From: Allorhizobium paknamense
Lineage (GTDB): Bacteria; Pseudomonadota; Alphaproteobacteria; Rhizobiales; Rhizobiaceae
Direction of reading: 5' to 3'
Length of the DNA: 64,000 nt
Assembly: GCF_030815125.1 (NCBI RefSeq)
Contig: NZ_JAUSWH010000006.1
Location: 124,001-188,000 of the forward strand
The notes beneath the pieces are model-generated. The model was not told the origin of the DNA. It worked only from the letters and a program-made list of their open reading frames with translations, and made no database searches. Numbering within the stretch: position 1 is the first letter of the stretch; each line of letters opens with the position of its first letter. Position numbers and translations under genes: made by a program. Positions 28,120 through 35,105 of this stretch are shown one piece after another.

Positions 28120-28950
28120 GTGAAAGAGATCACTGCGCAAAGGGTACAAGAGCCTGAGCTTCGCTCGACCATTACCGTGCGGGACGCAATACAGCAGAAA
28201 TTCAACGTGATGCATGCTGTTATTTTGCGTGACATTCGTAGTCGCTATTTTAATCACGGGTTAGGGTTTTTGATTGTTCCACTTTTCCCGTTTGTTCACA
28301 TCCTGTTGCTTCTCGGCGTTTATTTCGCTGTTTCGAAAAATTCTGAGTTTGGTGACGATCTTCAGCTTTTTTTTGCAACAGGTTTGCTACCTGTTATGAC
28401 TTTCATGTACGTGTCTCGATTCATGTCGATTTCATTGTTGGCAAACAAATCGATGATGGCTTTTCCTGTTGTGCGTTTGCTGGATATAGTTCTGGCTCGA
28501 GCTTTTCTTGAATTTGTTGGTATAGTTATATCATTTTTATTTATTTATGTATACCTAATTTTTACAGGTTCAAATCCTGTTCCCATTCATCCTTCTGAGG
28601 CTTTGCTTGCCTTTTTCTTTACAGTAATACTGTCAATTGGATTCGGCATAACTGCCAGTGTTATTTCCGCCGTTGCGCCTGTATTTCCTATGATTTATGG
28701 TTTCTCTATGGTGATATTTTATCTCTCCTCTGGAGCTCCGATATATCTTCATTCTTTTCCAGAGTTAGCTTTGTATGGCTGCTCTTGGAACCCCGTGTTT
28801 CATGCTGTCGAATGGGTACGGTCTGCTTATTATCTCGGCTATCCGACTGATTATCTGGACAAGCGATATTTTATTGGTTTTGCTATTGGCAGTGTGTGCT
28901 TTGGGCTAATGCTAGAGCGTTTGCTGCGAAAAGTTGCTCTAGAAAATTGA
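28120..28950 (+). CDS. ABC-2 type polysaccharide export permease (KpsM/Wzm-like)
   Basis: Inner-membrane permease of 276 residues with about six membrane segments. The N-terminal cytoplasmic motif VILRDIRSRYFNHGLGFL and the C-terminal YGCSWNPVFHAVEWVRSAYYLGY are characteristic of ABC-2 capsule and O-antigen exporters. The gene is markedly AT-rich against the core genes, suggesting horizontal origin. The start is GTG with GGGGAAAG upstream. No ATP-binding partner is present in the window; the prophage starts about 30 bases after the stop, so the rest of its operon may lie on the other side (59.8 kb onward). Confidence 0.82.
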   Translation: MKEITAQRVQEPELRSTITVRDAIQQKFNVMHAVILRDIRSRYFNHGLGFLIVPLFPFVHILLLLGVYFAVSKNSEFGDDLQLFFATGLLPVMTFMYVSRFMSISLLANKSMMAFPVVRLLDIVLARAFLEFVGIVISFLFIYVYLIFTGSNPVPIHPSEALLAFFFTVILSIGFGITASVISAVAPVFPMIYGFSMVIFYLSSGAPIYLHSFPELALYGCSWNPVFHAVEWVRSAYYLGYPTDYLDKRYFIGFAIGSVCFGLMLERLLRKVALEN

Positions 28951-28981
28951 CAAAGGTGATGATTATGGGGCGGTCAGGGTG

Positions 28982-30049
28982 TCACAGCCAGGCCTCAGAC
29001 ACGTCTAACCGGTCCATGGCTTGCTGTGCCAGCTTCCACCTCTCCACACGCCGCGTGTAAACCTCGCTCGTCTTGGCCTCTGAATGGCCGAGAATGGCCA
29101 TGATTTCATATTGGCTGCAGCCTTGTTCGGCCAGCAGCTCGGCTAGGCCCTTGCGCACACCATGTGCAGAGAGATGGGGCAGCCCAGCATCGATGCACCA
29201 GCGCTTGAACATGGCCGACATGGAATCACCGCTGGCAAACGGTTTGTTGCCGCGAGCGACGATGTAGGTTTCAGCTATTGTGCCCTGGCTATGGATTGCT
29301 GCTTTCAGGGGCTTGAGCAGGGGGATGGTCACTTCCGTTGATCCCTTTTTGGCAGGCACCCATCTTAGTGCCTCGAGGCCGTCCAGCATGCACTCGTGCC
29401 GGGGGCCAAGGAATGTCAGGTCTTCGATCCGGCATCCCGTCCAGAGCAGAATCGACATGGCAATGAAAGGCTTAGAGCCCGGTTTGTGATGGGCAAAGAA
29501 ACGCTTCACGTCTGCCGACTTCCACGGGGTGGCGCCGTCGCCTTTCTTGTAGATTCGCTCGATGCCCTTGGCAGGATTGGTTTTGATGTGGCCGCGCTTG
29601 ATCGCCCACTCATACATGACGCTTATGGCCTCGATAAAGGCGTCTGCCTGGGCGGGAGTGCTCGCCATTTTGTCCTGCATCTCGATCAGCTTCGCTTGCG
29701 GGATGAGCATGACCCGATCTGGATCCTCGATCAGGCGAGCCAGAAGGTTTCTTTTCTTTTTCAGCGTCTTGGCACTAGTAAGCTTCGCCTTTACCCTTTG
29801 CTCCATATGCTCAAAATAGCTATGCACCAGCCAGCCGATGGAACGGGGTTTCACAACCTCCGATGCCTTCTTTAACGGTGCTGGCTGCTCGCCATAACGG
29901 GCGAGCGTATATTGACGGCTGAAATCTTCATCGCCCGGCAGGCAAAAGATGCGAATGCGCTGCTTGGGGTTGCCAATCACCCTCACGCGGTAACGGATAT
30001 TGCCCGAAGGCAGCTCTTCCTTGATAAGGCCTGGATAGCTGACTTTCAT
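28982..30049 (-). CDS. int: Prophage tyrosine-recombinase integrase
   Basis: Site-specific recombinase of 355 residues that inserts and excises the prophage. The N-terminal DNA-binding part includes a SAM-like domain (about 70-165). In the catalytic domain R207 (WTGCRIEDL), H296 and R299 (HGVRK), H322 (LGHS) and nucleophile Y331 (SEVYTRR) are all present, so it looks active. It is the leftmost prophage gene, transcribed outward; its 3' end lies next to the polysaccharide permease. Upstream genes on the same strand abut it (6-base gap). Confidence 0.93.
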   Translation of the reverse strand: MKVSYPGLIKEELPSGNIRYRVRVIGNPKQRIRIFCLPGDEDFSRQYTLARYGEQPAPLKKASEVVKPRSIGWLVHSYFEHMEQRVKAKLTSAKTLKKKRNLLARLIEDPDRVMLIPQAKLIEMQDKMASTPAQADAFIEAISVMYEWAIKRGHIKTNPAKGIERIYKKGDGATPWKSADVKRFFAHHKPGSKPFIAMSILLWTGCRIEDLTFLGPRHECMLDGLEALRWVPAKKGSTEVTIPLLKPLKAAIHSQGTIAETYIVARGNKPFASGDSMSAMFKRWCIDAGLPHLSAHGVRKGLAELLAEQGCSQYEIMAILGHSEAKTSEVYTRRVERWKLAQQAMDRLDVSEAWL

Positions 30050-30055
30050 GGTTTT

Positions 30056-30262
30056 CTACCATTCCTTGAGGTCAGGGGAGGCTGGCTCGGCATCGCCTTC
30101 GACGCTCCCTGCAAATCGAATCTCAACAGTGCCGTCCTGAATAAGAAGACGATCGACCATGAGGCCTGCGCGTTTGGCGGCCTTCAAGGCTGCGGCCATT
30201 GCGTGTTCGCTGGCGCGTTTTCTGATGGGGCTTGCCCCCGGCACCTGTTCAGCCTTCCGCAT
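30056..30262 (-). CDS. Small prophage protein upstream of integrase
   Basis: 68 residues, no recognised family. The sequence (RKRASEHAMAAALKAAKRAGLMVDRLLIQDGTVEIRFAG) suggests a helix then a small beta-hairpin. It overlaps the next upstream gene by 14 bases and ends 6 bases before integrase, so it is part of the integration operon. It could assist excision, but nothing in the sequence proves that. Confidence 0.6.
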   Translation of the reverse strand: MRKAEQVPGASPIRKRASEHAMAAALKAAKRAGLMVDRLLIQDGTVEIRFAGSVEGDAEPASPDLKEW

Positions 30263-30479
30263 TTTTTCTCTCCCCGTTCTGTGATTGCCAGTTCTTGAAA
30301 TTGATCACGCTGCGGCGCTTTTGTTGCTGTTCAACCATTTCCACGTGGGCGGTGATACGCGCCACGGTGATCCAAACGCCGTCCTTGGTGCGCATTTGGA
30401 AGCGCGGAATGGTTTCGGCGGTGGCGCGGTTGGGAAGGGTGGAGGTTTTCGGCTTTCGCCGGGGCTTTGCGTTGCTCAT
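30249..30479 (-). CDS. Small basic prophage protein, possible excisionase
   Basis: 76 residues, strongly basic N-terminus (MSNAKPRRKPKTSTLPNRA) followed by a short beta-like segment and a charged tail. AAAGGAA precedes the ATG at 30479. It is the first gene of the leftward int operon, a usual place for a recombination directionality factor, but no helix-turn-helix signature is clear. Confidence 0.5.
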   Translation of the reverse strand: MSNAKPRRKPKTSTLPNRATAETIPRFQMRTKDGVWITVARITAHVEMVEQQQKRRSVINFKNWQSQNGERKNAEG

Positions 30480-30855
30480 GCGTGTTCCTTTCCTCCGGCA
30501 CAAAGGCACGGCTGATCCGACGCGGCTGTAGAGGCGCGCGCTGCATGGATGGTCTGGGGATTGTCGAAAGGGTATCCGTTCGGGAAACCGCAGCGCCGTG
30601 GCTGCGGAAACCGGAAAGGATGTTAGGGAGGCGCTATTCCTGTCAGTTTTGCCGTCTGGCTTTCTCCTACTGTTGCTTCAATAGATAAATGCGAAGCTGC
30701 TGCTTAAGCCGCAGAAGGTATTTTGGATATTGAAGCGAAATTCACACTAACAGCCGTATACGCGGGACATGTCCCGCAGTCAAGAGGGATGACGGATATG
30801 TCCCTCTGTCTTTTGAGCTCTTTCATCGTAAATCCTTAGGTTGTGGGGCTAATTG
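30480..30855. other. Divergent control region between the int operon and the WYL-TerB gene
   Basis: 376 bases without a supported gene. It holds two repressor-type operators (30762-30804) and drives the leftward int operon and the rightward WYL-TerB gene. Confidence 0.5.
30762..30804. promoter_or_regulatory. Two prophage repressor operators (O1, O2)
   Basis: O1 is the perfect palindrome GCGGGACATGTCCCGC (30762-30777). O2 is CGGATATGTCCC (30793-30804), embedded in a larger inverted repeat AGAGGGA..TCCCTCT. Both match the GGGACATATCCC-type sites beside the repressor gene, so the same repressor probably controls this region. Confidence 0.7.
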
Positions 30856-31647
30856 ATGGGGGCGTCTGTGGCCATATCTGACTTTCTTACGGTGATGTCT
30901 GAGCATGTTGAGGCTCGACCATATCGAGCGGCGAAGCCGATTATCTTGCCGGAAACTGATGACGACGATTTAGCCGATGTTTCTGATGTTCTTGGCTATG
31001 CCGAAGGACAAAGTTTTATGATCGAGTATGTTGACTCCCGAGGCAGGGGATCTGCACGGCGTGTCACTGTCTGGTCTATTGTTGCGGGGGCTGGTGGCAC
31101 TCCCTGTCTCTTTGCTAAATGCCACGAACGTAACGCGATGCGGCAATTTCGCATTGACAGGATTAAATGCTGCATCGATTACGATGGTGAAGTTTTTGAA
31201 GACGTACCGCTTTTCCTGAGGGAAAATTTCGGTATGAGCCTGCCTGCCTCTCTTGCTGCCGGGCTTGATAAGGATTGGGCGCGCATCCTGGAAGATGTTC
31301 GTGTGCACGCTGTATTGATAGCGGCGGTCATGCGATCCGATGGGAGAGTGCACGAGCAAGAAGTCGAGATTGGTCTCATTCATTTGATTGCAGTTGCTGA
31401 AAGAAGCGGTCACTTCTTGGATGAATTGCGGCAGGCTTCGCTGCAACGTTATTTGTTGAGGCTGCGCCCAACTGACTCTGCAATAAAAAGTGCTATCGAT
31501 TCGCTTATTGGGGAAGATAAGCGTCAGATCGAGCGTCTGCTGCGTGTGTGTGTTGCGGTAATGGATGCGGATGGAAAGCGCGACGTTCGTGAGAAGGCCG
31601 CAATAAATGCTCTTGCGGACGAAATTTTAGGGGTTGTCGTGGTTTGA
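30856..31647 (+). CDS. WYL domain-TerB-like domain protein in the lysogeny module
   Basis: 263 residues. Residues about 45-115 (SFMIEYVDSRGRGSARRVTVWSIV, then CLFAKCHERNAMRQFRIDRI) match the WYL ligand-sensing fold: beta strands, a Cys-His-Arg-x-x-x-R-x-F pattern and a terminal RIDRI. Residues about 140-262 resemble the TerB/TerB-like helical domain, with two related segments, AVLIAAVMRSDGRVHEQEVE and VAVMDADGKRDVREKAAIN. No helix-turn-helix is present, so it is not a classic WYL repressor. It lies between int and the repressor gene behind two operators, a usual site for genes expressed by lysogens. Function unknown; a stress, defence or exclusion role is possible. Confidence 0.65.
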   Translation: MGASVAISDFLTVMSEHVEARPYRAAKPIILPETDDDDLADVSDVLGYAEGQSFMIEYVDSRGRGSARRVTVWSIVAGAGGTPCLFAKCHERNAMRQFRIDRIKCCIDYDGEVFEDVPLFLRENFGMSLPASLAAGLDKDWARILEDVRVHAVLIAAVMRSDGRVHEQEVEIGLIHLIAVAERSGHFLDELRQASLQRYLLRLRPTDSAIKSAIDSLIGEDKRQIERLLRVCVAVMDADGKRDVREKAAINALADEILGVVVV

Positions 31648-31725
31648 CGTTGCTTAATAAAAGCATTCTTAGGGGCTAGTAGGCAAATTTAAAATTCTGC
31701 CGGAATCATCCTAATCGCCTGACCA

Positions 31726-32349
31726 CTATGACAAGTCTGTTATGACCTTCACGACTTGACCAAGAACAGTTGTGTCAGCATCCAGGCTGATTGCTTCGTG
31801 TTCTTGATTGGTTGAATAGGGCTCAAGCCTGTCCGGGTTTCTCATAAAGCGCTTAAAGGTCGCGGCATCGCCTTTTTGAAATATAAAGAACTTGCGTGGA
31901 AGAAGCTCTTTTATGGACGCATTTACAATAATTTTTGCGCCTTCTGGGGCGATTCGATTCATGGAATCGCCTGAAACCAGAAGGGCAAAATGCTTGCCGG
32001 GTTTCAGGCCATCCACTGCTAAACGCTGCGCCGTCGCTTCATATTCTGTAAAGCCCGTCTCCGAGTAGGGGCTTGCTGCCACCCAGCTTATCAGGGGCAC
32101 CCGCGTCACGGAATGCGAGGGGTCCTCTCCGACCTCACCAAAAGCTAGCCATCCCGCCGACACATTAAGTACCGACGCGATCTTCTGGATGCTATCTAGT
32201 CTGGGTAAAACGGATTTTGGTCTTCGCCAATCGCGGATCAAGTCTGGCCCGTGCCCAGACAACAGAGATACCTTTCGCAGGGAAAGACCGAGCTCTTTCG
32301 CGCGATTTTCAACCCTTTCAATAATCTCCACAGTTTGAAGCGTTTCCAT
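31726..32349 (-). CDS. Prophage CI/LexA-like repressor (HTH plus S24 peptidase domain)
   Basis: Maintains lysogeny. Residues about 10-70 are a helix-turn-helix (SLRKVSLLSGHGPDLIRDWRRPKSVLPRLDSIQKIAS, continuing to VSAGWL). The C-terminal S24 self-cleavage domain has the catalytic Ser129 (SGDSM) and Lys166 (AATFKRF). The cleavage region reads ISWVAASPYSE, with Ala-Ala-Ser where Ala-Gly is usual. The product is 207 residues. An operator (32352-32363) covers its own ribosome site, implying autoregulation. It is divergent from the early genes. Confidence 0.9.
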   Translation of the reverse strand: METLQTVEIIERVENRAKELGLSLRKVSLLSGHGPDLIRDWRRPKSVLPRLDSIQKIASVLNVSAGWLAFGEVGEDPSHSVTRVPLISWVAASPYSETGFTEYEATAQRLAVDGLKPGKHFALLVSGDSMNRIAPEGAKIIVNASIKELLPRKFFIFQKGDAATFKRFMRNPDRLEPYSTNQEHEAISLDADTTVLGQVVKVITDLS

Positions 32350-32351
32350 GG

Positions 32352-32428
32352 GGGAAATATCCCTTATCCCTTGTCACTAAAAAAGAGGGACATATCCTGT
32401 TGACATGTGAGGGATATGTCCCTTATTC
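32352..32428. promoter_or_regulatory. Immunity control region with three operators and early promoter
   Basis: O3 GGGAAATATCCC (32352-32363), O4 GGGACATATCCT (32387-32398) and O5 GGGATATGTCCC (32411-32422) are variants of one palindrome. A rightward promoter is visible as TTGACA (32400-32405) with TATTCA (32424-32429) at 18-base spacing; O5 fills the spacer, so binding there should block early transcription. Confidence 0.75.
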
Positions 32429-32545
32429 AGTTCGCCATAAGGCGATTAACGATGTTGTGCAGCCAGATTTTTGTCTGGTTGCGAACACCTAAGAGTTTTC
32501 GCGCCCTTCAACATTCCCTGTTCGACCAGGGTCTTGAGGTGTCAA

Positions 32546-32797
32546 ATGCACGAACTCCATTTCAAAAATTCGTTTGCCGAGCTTGAGGCCCGGCTTGATG
32601 CGCTGGCCTTTCCGTCTGAGTGGCGGGAATCGCTGCGCGTGGTGACCAGCAAGGGTGTTTACATGCTCACGGTGGAGCCTGTCTCTCTCCACAATCATCA
32701 TATTCGTCTCGGAATGCCGGAGTTGGAAACGCGCCCGTCCGAAGATGGATTTGTTGTGGTCCTGCCCGAAAGCTTTTTGGGGAAGAGGTGCGCCTGA
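32546..32797 (+). CDS. Hypothetical early prophage protein
   Basis: 83 residues, no family recognised. It is the first rightward gene after the immunity region, where Cro usually lies, but no clear helix-turn-helix is visible; the composition is mixed, with an acidic N-terminal helix and a beta-rich C-terminus. GAGG lies 6-7 bases before the ATG. A longer frame (from 32471) runs through the promoter leader and is less likely. Confidence 0.5.
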   Translation: MHELHFKNSFAELEARLDALAFPSEWRESLRVVTSKGVYMLTVEPVSLHNHHIRLGMPELETRPSEDGFVVVLPESFLGKRCA

Positions 32798-32928
32798 CGG
32801 TGCTGTCGTTCTCAATATTGGCATGCGGGCCTCCGTAACGCGTTCACGGCCCATTCCTCACATTTTCGATCACTTCCCACCACGGGAATAACGCCGGGCT
32901 TTTCCCGGCGCGGGAAAGGTTTTGCCTT

Positions 32929-33426
32929 ATGAAGACTGATGCATGGTTTCACCGGATCAAAGCCGCGCAGCGGGATCTGATCCGTCTGGTGGGTGGCATT
33001 GAGCGGGCGGCGCTGATTTCCTCGGTTTCCAAGAGCCATATTGGCCGGATGAACAATGCCACGGACCCGGAGCTGATGCCGATTTCCGTGGTGTTTGCAC
33101 TGGAAAGCGAATGCGGGGTGCCGCTGGTGACCTCGGCGCTGGCGGAACTGAACGGGCGGCGGCTTTCTGATCCTGGCGCCGAGCAGGCTGCCGATCGCAA
33201 TGTGCTGACCAGCTATACGGCTGTGGTGCAACGGGCTGCTGATCTGACCTCGGGCGGGGCGGTGGCGATTGCCGATATGGTGGTGACGCCGGTTGAGGCG
33301 CGGAAGATGGACCGCGATGCCGCCGAGGTGGAGCTTGCCGTTTCCGAGCTTCGCAAGGCGCTGGCCGTGGTGATCGAGCGCGGCGGCGAGAAGCTTGGGC
33401 CGCGCCTGGTGCACGGGGGCCTGTGA
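32929..33426 (+). CDS. Phage CII-type regulatory protein
   Basis: 165 residues. The N-terminal part (DAWFHRIKAAQRDLIRLVGGIERAALISSVSKSHIGRMNN) resembles the helix-turn-helix of the phage regulatory CII family found in alphaproteobacterial prophages. The C-terminal segment (DRDAAEVELAVSELRKALAVVIE) is helical, probably for multimerisation. AAAGG precedes the ATG. Its stop overlaps the next start. Likely a lysis-lysogeny or replication regulator; assignment is by resemblance. Confidence 0.6.
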   Translation: MKTDAWFHRIKAAQRDLIRLVGGIERAALISSVSKSHIGRMNNATDPELMPISVVFALESECGVPLVTSALAELNGRRLSDPGAEQAADRNVLTSYTAVVQRAADLTSGGAVAIADMVVTPVEARKMDRDAAEVELAVSELRKALAVVIERGGEKLGPRLVHGGL

Positions 33427-33599
33427 TGGAGGCTTTCGACGCTCTTCCGGCTCCTGTCCGCCGCGCTATCGCCAGCGCGGCTTTTCCTTTTCCGCCGCTG
33501 GTGGCGCTGCGGTTTCTGCGGCGCGGGCTTTCTGCCGAGCGGGTGGCGGGCCTGATTGCGGCTGCCGATCTGCGGCTTTCGCGCGAGGTGGCGGCATGA
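33426..33599 (+). CDS. Small conserved-type prophage protein (DUF6525-like)
   Basis: A 57-residue gene (MEAFDALPAPVRRAIASAAF...RLSREVAA) translationally coupled at both ends: ATG shares one base with the preceding stop, and its stop overlaps the next ATG. The pattern FDALP-PVR-A-A-AAFPFPP with a terminal AA-D-RL resembles the short DUF6525-type proteins of rhizobial and rhodobacterial prophages (from memory). Function unknown. Confidence 0.6.
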   Translation: MEAFDALPAPVRRAIASAAFPFPPLVALRFLRRGLSAERVAGLIAAADLRLSREVAA

Positions 33600-34291
33600 G
33601 TGGCGCCGTCTCTGTCCCTGCACCACTGTCGGCTCCTCTCAAGGTTCTCGTCGGATGCGAAACTTCCGGGGTTGTCCGGCGCGCGTTTTCCGCTCTCGGC
33701 CACGATGTGTGGTCGTGTGACTTGCTGCCAGCCGATGATGGCAGCAACCGGCATATTGTCTGTGATGTTCGGGAATTGCTGCATGAGGGTTGGGATTTGC
33801 TCGCCGTCATGCATCCCCCGTGCACCCGTCTTTGCAATTCCGGTGTGCGCTGGCTGAAAGTGCCGCCTCCCGGGAAGACACTGGAACAGATGTGGGCGGA
33901 ACTGGACGAGGGCGCTGCACTGTTTTCAGATTGCTGGAATGCGCCGATCGAGCGCATTGCCATCGAAAACCCCATCATGCACTGCCACGCCAAGGCGCGG
34001 ATCAGGAACTACCGGCAACCGGCACAGACCGTGCAGCCGTGGTGGTTCGGTGATGAGGCTTTCAAGGCAACCAGCTTTTACCTGCGCAATCTTCCCAAGC
34101 TTCAGGCGACCAACCGGTTGACGCCACCGAAAGCGGGTACCGAGGAGCACCGGAAATGGTCGAAAGTCCATCGTGCGCCGCCACGGGCTGATCGCTGGAA
34201 GATCCGGTCCAAGACCTATCCGGGTATCGCAAATGCAATGGCCGTTCAGTGGGGCGGATATGCGCTGGAGGCCGCATCATGCAGGATGTGA
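33596..34291 (+). CDS. Cytosine-C5 methyltransferase-like prophage protein
   Basis: 231 residues. The N-terminal LKVLVGCETSGVVRRAFSALGHDVWSCDLLP fits SAM motif I/II of DNA cytosine methylases. MHPPCTRLCNSG contains the PPC catalytic-type motif IV, and IAIENPIMH the ENV-like motif VI. It is shorter than most C5 methylases and lacks an obvious target-recognition domain. It may be a reduced methylase that modifies phage DNA, or a related base-modifying enzyme. Coupled to its neighbours by overlaps. Confidence 0.6.
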   Translation: MSGAVSVPAPLSAPLKVLVGCETSGVVRRAFSALGHDVWSCDLLPADDGSNRHIVCDVRELLHEGWDLLAVMHPPCTRLCNSGVRWLKVPPPGKTLEQMWAELDEGAALFSDCWNAPIERIAIENPIMHCHAKARIRNYRQPAQTVQPWWFGDEAFKATSFYLRNLPKLQATNRLTPPKAGTEEHRKWSKVHRAPPRADRWKIRSKTYPGIANAMAVQWGGYALEAASCRM

Positions 34292-34818
34292 ACCGCCAGC
34301 GGGAGGCGGCGACGCTCAACCGGCTCAAGGGCTCGGCGGAGCGGTTGCAGGATGATGTCTGGACGCTGGAGGCGACCCGCGAGGGTACGCGGCTGATCGT
34401 GCACAGGCCGATGGGTGAGCAGGCGCATATTGCCACCATCCACACGGCGGCGCTGCATGATGAGCGTGACCTGATTTGCGGGGCGCTGGATCATTTGCGG
34501 CTGTTTCTGCGGCTTTTTGATCGGGCAAGTGCGACGGTTCTCGATCTTCGCGGGCAGTTGGCTGTGCAGCCGGAGCGCAAGAGGCCGGATCATGCGGCGC
34601 AGGCGTCCATTCTGCTGTCCAGGCCTTCTTTCCAGCAATTCCTGAGCCGCGCCGGACAGGCGGCGGCGGATGACAAGACCAGTGCCGATGCGGCTTTGAA
34701 GGCCCGCCTCGGCATAACTAGCAAAAAACAGATCAATGAGGATGACCGCGCAAGGTCTGCCTGGCTCTCGCTGCATGGCGAGTATGAGGCTTGGCTGCGC
34801 GGCGGGGGTGATGCATGA
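34279..34818 (+). CDS. Hypothetical prophage early protein
   Basis: 179 residues, no recognised family. A predominantly helical middle (ALHDERDLICGALDHLRLFLRLFDRASATVLDLRGQL) is followed by a conserved-looking C-terminus. It overlaps the methyltransferase-like gene by 13 bases and the next gene by 4. Position before the replication gene suggests a DNA-metabolism role, unproven. Confidence 0.55.
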   Translation: MQDVNRQREAATLNRLKGSAERLQDDVWTLEATREGTRLIVHRPMGEQAHIATIHTAALHDERDLICGALDHLRLFLRLFDRASATVLDLRGQLAVQPERKRPDHAAQASILLSRPSFQQFLSRAGQAAADDKTSADAALKARLGITSKKQINEDDRARSAWLSLHGEYEAWLRGGGDA

Positions 34819-35105
34819 GCGGGGATTTGCCCATCATCGAACAGCTTTATGACTGCCAGGACCATGCCGAGCGGGCCGACTGGCTGCTGCGGGTGCCGCA
34901 AAGCCTGCTGCTTCGCGAGGAAATGAGCATTCGGCTGGCTTTGCGGTCGGCGGGCTTCATGGCCGGTATCGATTATCTGGATTGCGAGCTTTCGGCGCTG
35001 CGCTCGGTGCGCGGGGAGGCGGGCGGCTGGCGTGATGGCGTCAGCCGTGCCGTGGAGGACGTGCGCCAGCATATGCGCCGGATCGTGAAAGGGGGTGGGC
35101 TGTGA
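34815..35105 (+). CDS. Hypothetical prophage early protein
   Basis: 96 residues, mostly helical (DHAERADWLLRVPQSLLLREEMSIRLALRSAGFMAGIDYLD). It overlaps both neighbours by 4 bases (ATGA and GTGA). No family recognised. It is immediately upstream of the replication-initiator-like gene and might be an accessory factor. Confidence 0.55.
   Translation: MSGDLPIIEQLYDCQDHAERADWLLRVPQSLLLREEMSIRLALRSAGFMAGIDYLDCELSALRSVRGEAGGWRDGVSRAVEDVRQHMRRIVKGGGL

Noticed and set aside
28965..28973. ATGGGGCGG shared by the integrase side (28965-28973) and the holin end (59522-59530) as an att core
   Set aside because: Only 9 bases, and the right copy lies inside the holin coding sequence; probably chance.
33596..34291. 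Restriction-modification system
   Set aside because: A methylase-like gene exists but no nuclease or specificity partner is adjacent.
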